Part shown: piece by piece, positions 6,121 through 6,501 of the stretch
Numbering within the stretch: position 1 is the first letter of the stretch
Layout of the letters: each line of letters starts with the position of its first letter
Source: Bacillota bacterium
Lineage (GTDB): Bacteria > Bacillota > Dehalobacteriia > UBA4068
Length of the DNA stretch: 6,501 nucleotides
Assembly: GCA_009778255.1 (NCBI GenBank)
Contig: WRKD01000103.1
Span: 1-6,501 of the forward strand
Direction of reading: 5' to 3'
The notes under the pieces: model-generated
What the model was told of the DNA's origin: nothing
Seen by the model: only the letters and a program-made list of their open reading frames with translations
Database searches by the model: none
Program-made: the position numbers and the translations under genes

Positions 6121-6136
6121 TATAGCGCTCTATATT
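6119..6136. promoter_or_regulatory. Operator-like palindrome 1, touching the -35 box
   Basis: On the minus strand this reads AATATAG-AGCG-CTATATT, perfect 7-bp arms around a 4-bp centre. Its last two bases overlap the -35 box of the operon promoter. It shares the core AGAGCGCT with the palindrome at 6066-6079. It is followed by TACTTTTTT and so could also act as a weak, AT-rich terminator for the regulator gene. Confidence 0.5.
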
Positions 6137-6147
6137 GATAATAAACT

Positions 6148-6501
6148 TTATATCTTAATCTTGCGTATTATACTTGCCAGTTGTTCCGCCGAGATTCCAA
6201 GTCTTTCCGCTTCTTTTAGTAAAGCAGGAAGGGCACTGTTTAGTAATGCTTCCTTACGCTGCCGTAAAATTATTTCGCGGGCGCCAACTGAAACATACAT
6301 ACCGATGCCACGTTTTTTGTATAAAATACCTGTATCTGCAAGCTTGCTTACCGCTTTTACAGCTGTGGCTTGGTTTATACTATAGCTTTTGGCAATTTGC
6401 GGAGTGGAAGCTATTGGCCCTTCGGCCGGATATTTGCCGCTGATTATATCATTTTCGATTATTTCAATAATTTGTTTAAAAATTGGCTCATGATCATTCA
6501 T
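6148..6501 (-). CDS. GntR-family transcriptional regulator, YtrA subfamily
   Basis: 117 aa, starting with the ATG that ends exactly at the window edge. The opening EPIFKQIIEIIENDIISGKY is the usual start of this family, so the protein is probably complete, although its SD and promoter are outside. Residues about 5-72 form the winged helix: PQIAKSYSINQATAVKAVSK is the recognition region and RGIGMYV is the wing. Residues about 75-117 are a short two-helix tail (RQRKEAL, then EAERLGISAEQLASII), as in YtrA-type members of about 120 aa that lack a large ligand domain. YtrA proteins usually repress their own operon, often one with ABC transporter genes; none is visible here. Its position just upstream of the twin palindromes suggests it may control the hydrolase operon. 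Confidence 0.9.
   Translation of the reverse strand: MNDHEPIFKQIIEIIENDIISGKYPAEGPIASTPQIAKSYSINQATAVKAVSKLADTGILYKKRGIGMYVSVGAREIILRQRKEALLNSALPALLKEAERLGISAEQLASIIRKIKI

Larger units (their letters stand above)
5929..6147. other. Intergenic regulatory region between regulator and operon
   Basis: This 219-bp AT-rich spacer holds the operon promoter, the two palindromes described separately, and a leader of about 155 nt. The leader shows only weak hairpins, such as GACA/TGTC and TTTAC/GTAAA. I looked for the conserved core of a c-di-GMP riboswitch, given the GGDEF gene downstream, and found none. No small gene or tRNA is supported. Confidence 0.6.

Noticed and set aside
6119..6136. Palindrome as a simple intrinsic terminator of the regulator gene
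   Set aside because: The stem is almost all A:T, the T-run is offset by TAC and coincides with the -35 region, and the shared core with the second palindrome fits an operator better. A minor terminator role is not excluded.

Overview
The window looks like a piece of a low-GC, Gram-positive-type (Firmicutes/Clostridia-like) chromosome. The evidence is AT-rich spacers, strong purine-rich Shine-Dalgarno sequences (AAGGAGGG, AGGGAGG), good sigma-A-type promoters, a TTG start with a strong SD, a YtrA-type GntR regulator, a PASTA domain and a PepT-like M20 peptidase. It carries no phage, transposon, CRISPR array, tRNA or rRNA. Family assignments come from motifs read by eye; no database search was run.

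Layout. (1) Bases 1-1262, minus strand: a gene starting at TTG and running off the left edge. It encodes tandem helix-hairpin-helix (DUF4332-like) motifs, an unassigned middle domain, one PASTA domain and a long Glu-Pro/Asp-Pro tail. No secretion signal is visible, and an 8-base G:C run lies in an inter-domain linker. (2) Bases 1263-1870: a divergent intergenic region with one promoter for each flanking gene, a palindrome at the predicted start of the leftward transcript, a long-range leader stem, a degenerate dispersed-repeat-like element, and a strong hairpin in the rightward leader. (3) Bases 1871-2614, plus strand: a small exported protein, probably a lipoprotein, of unknown function. (4) Bases 2619-5928, minus strand: a tight three-gene operon (spacers 24 and 19 nt) encoding a membrane-anchored alpha/beta hydrolase, a seven-TM GGDEF (AGDEF) protein and an M20 metallopeptidase. 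(5) Bases 6148-6501, minus strand: a YtrA-like GntR regulator just upstream of that operon.

How the parts may work together. The operon has its own promoter (TTTACT, 17 bp, extended TATAAT) in the spacer after the regulator gene. Two palindromes sharing the core AGAGCGCT, with centres 55 bp apart, flank it: one touches the -35 box and the other lies just past the predicted start site. The simplest inference is that the neighbouring GntR protein, or another dimeric regulator, represses the operon through these sites. The operon would couple a c-di-GMP-type signalling enzyme with a membrane-tethered esterase-like hydrolase and a cytoplasmic peptidase or deacylase. Its substrates cannot be read from the sequence.

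The most unusual item is the partial DUF4332-PASTA-(EP)n protein: PASTA domains normally sit outside the cell, but this protein begins with nucleic-acid-binding-type HhH motifs and has no visible export signal.
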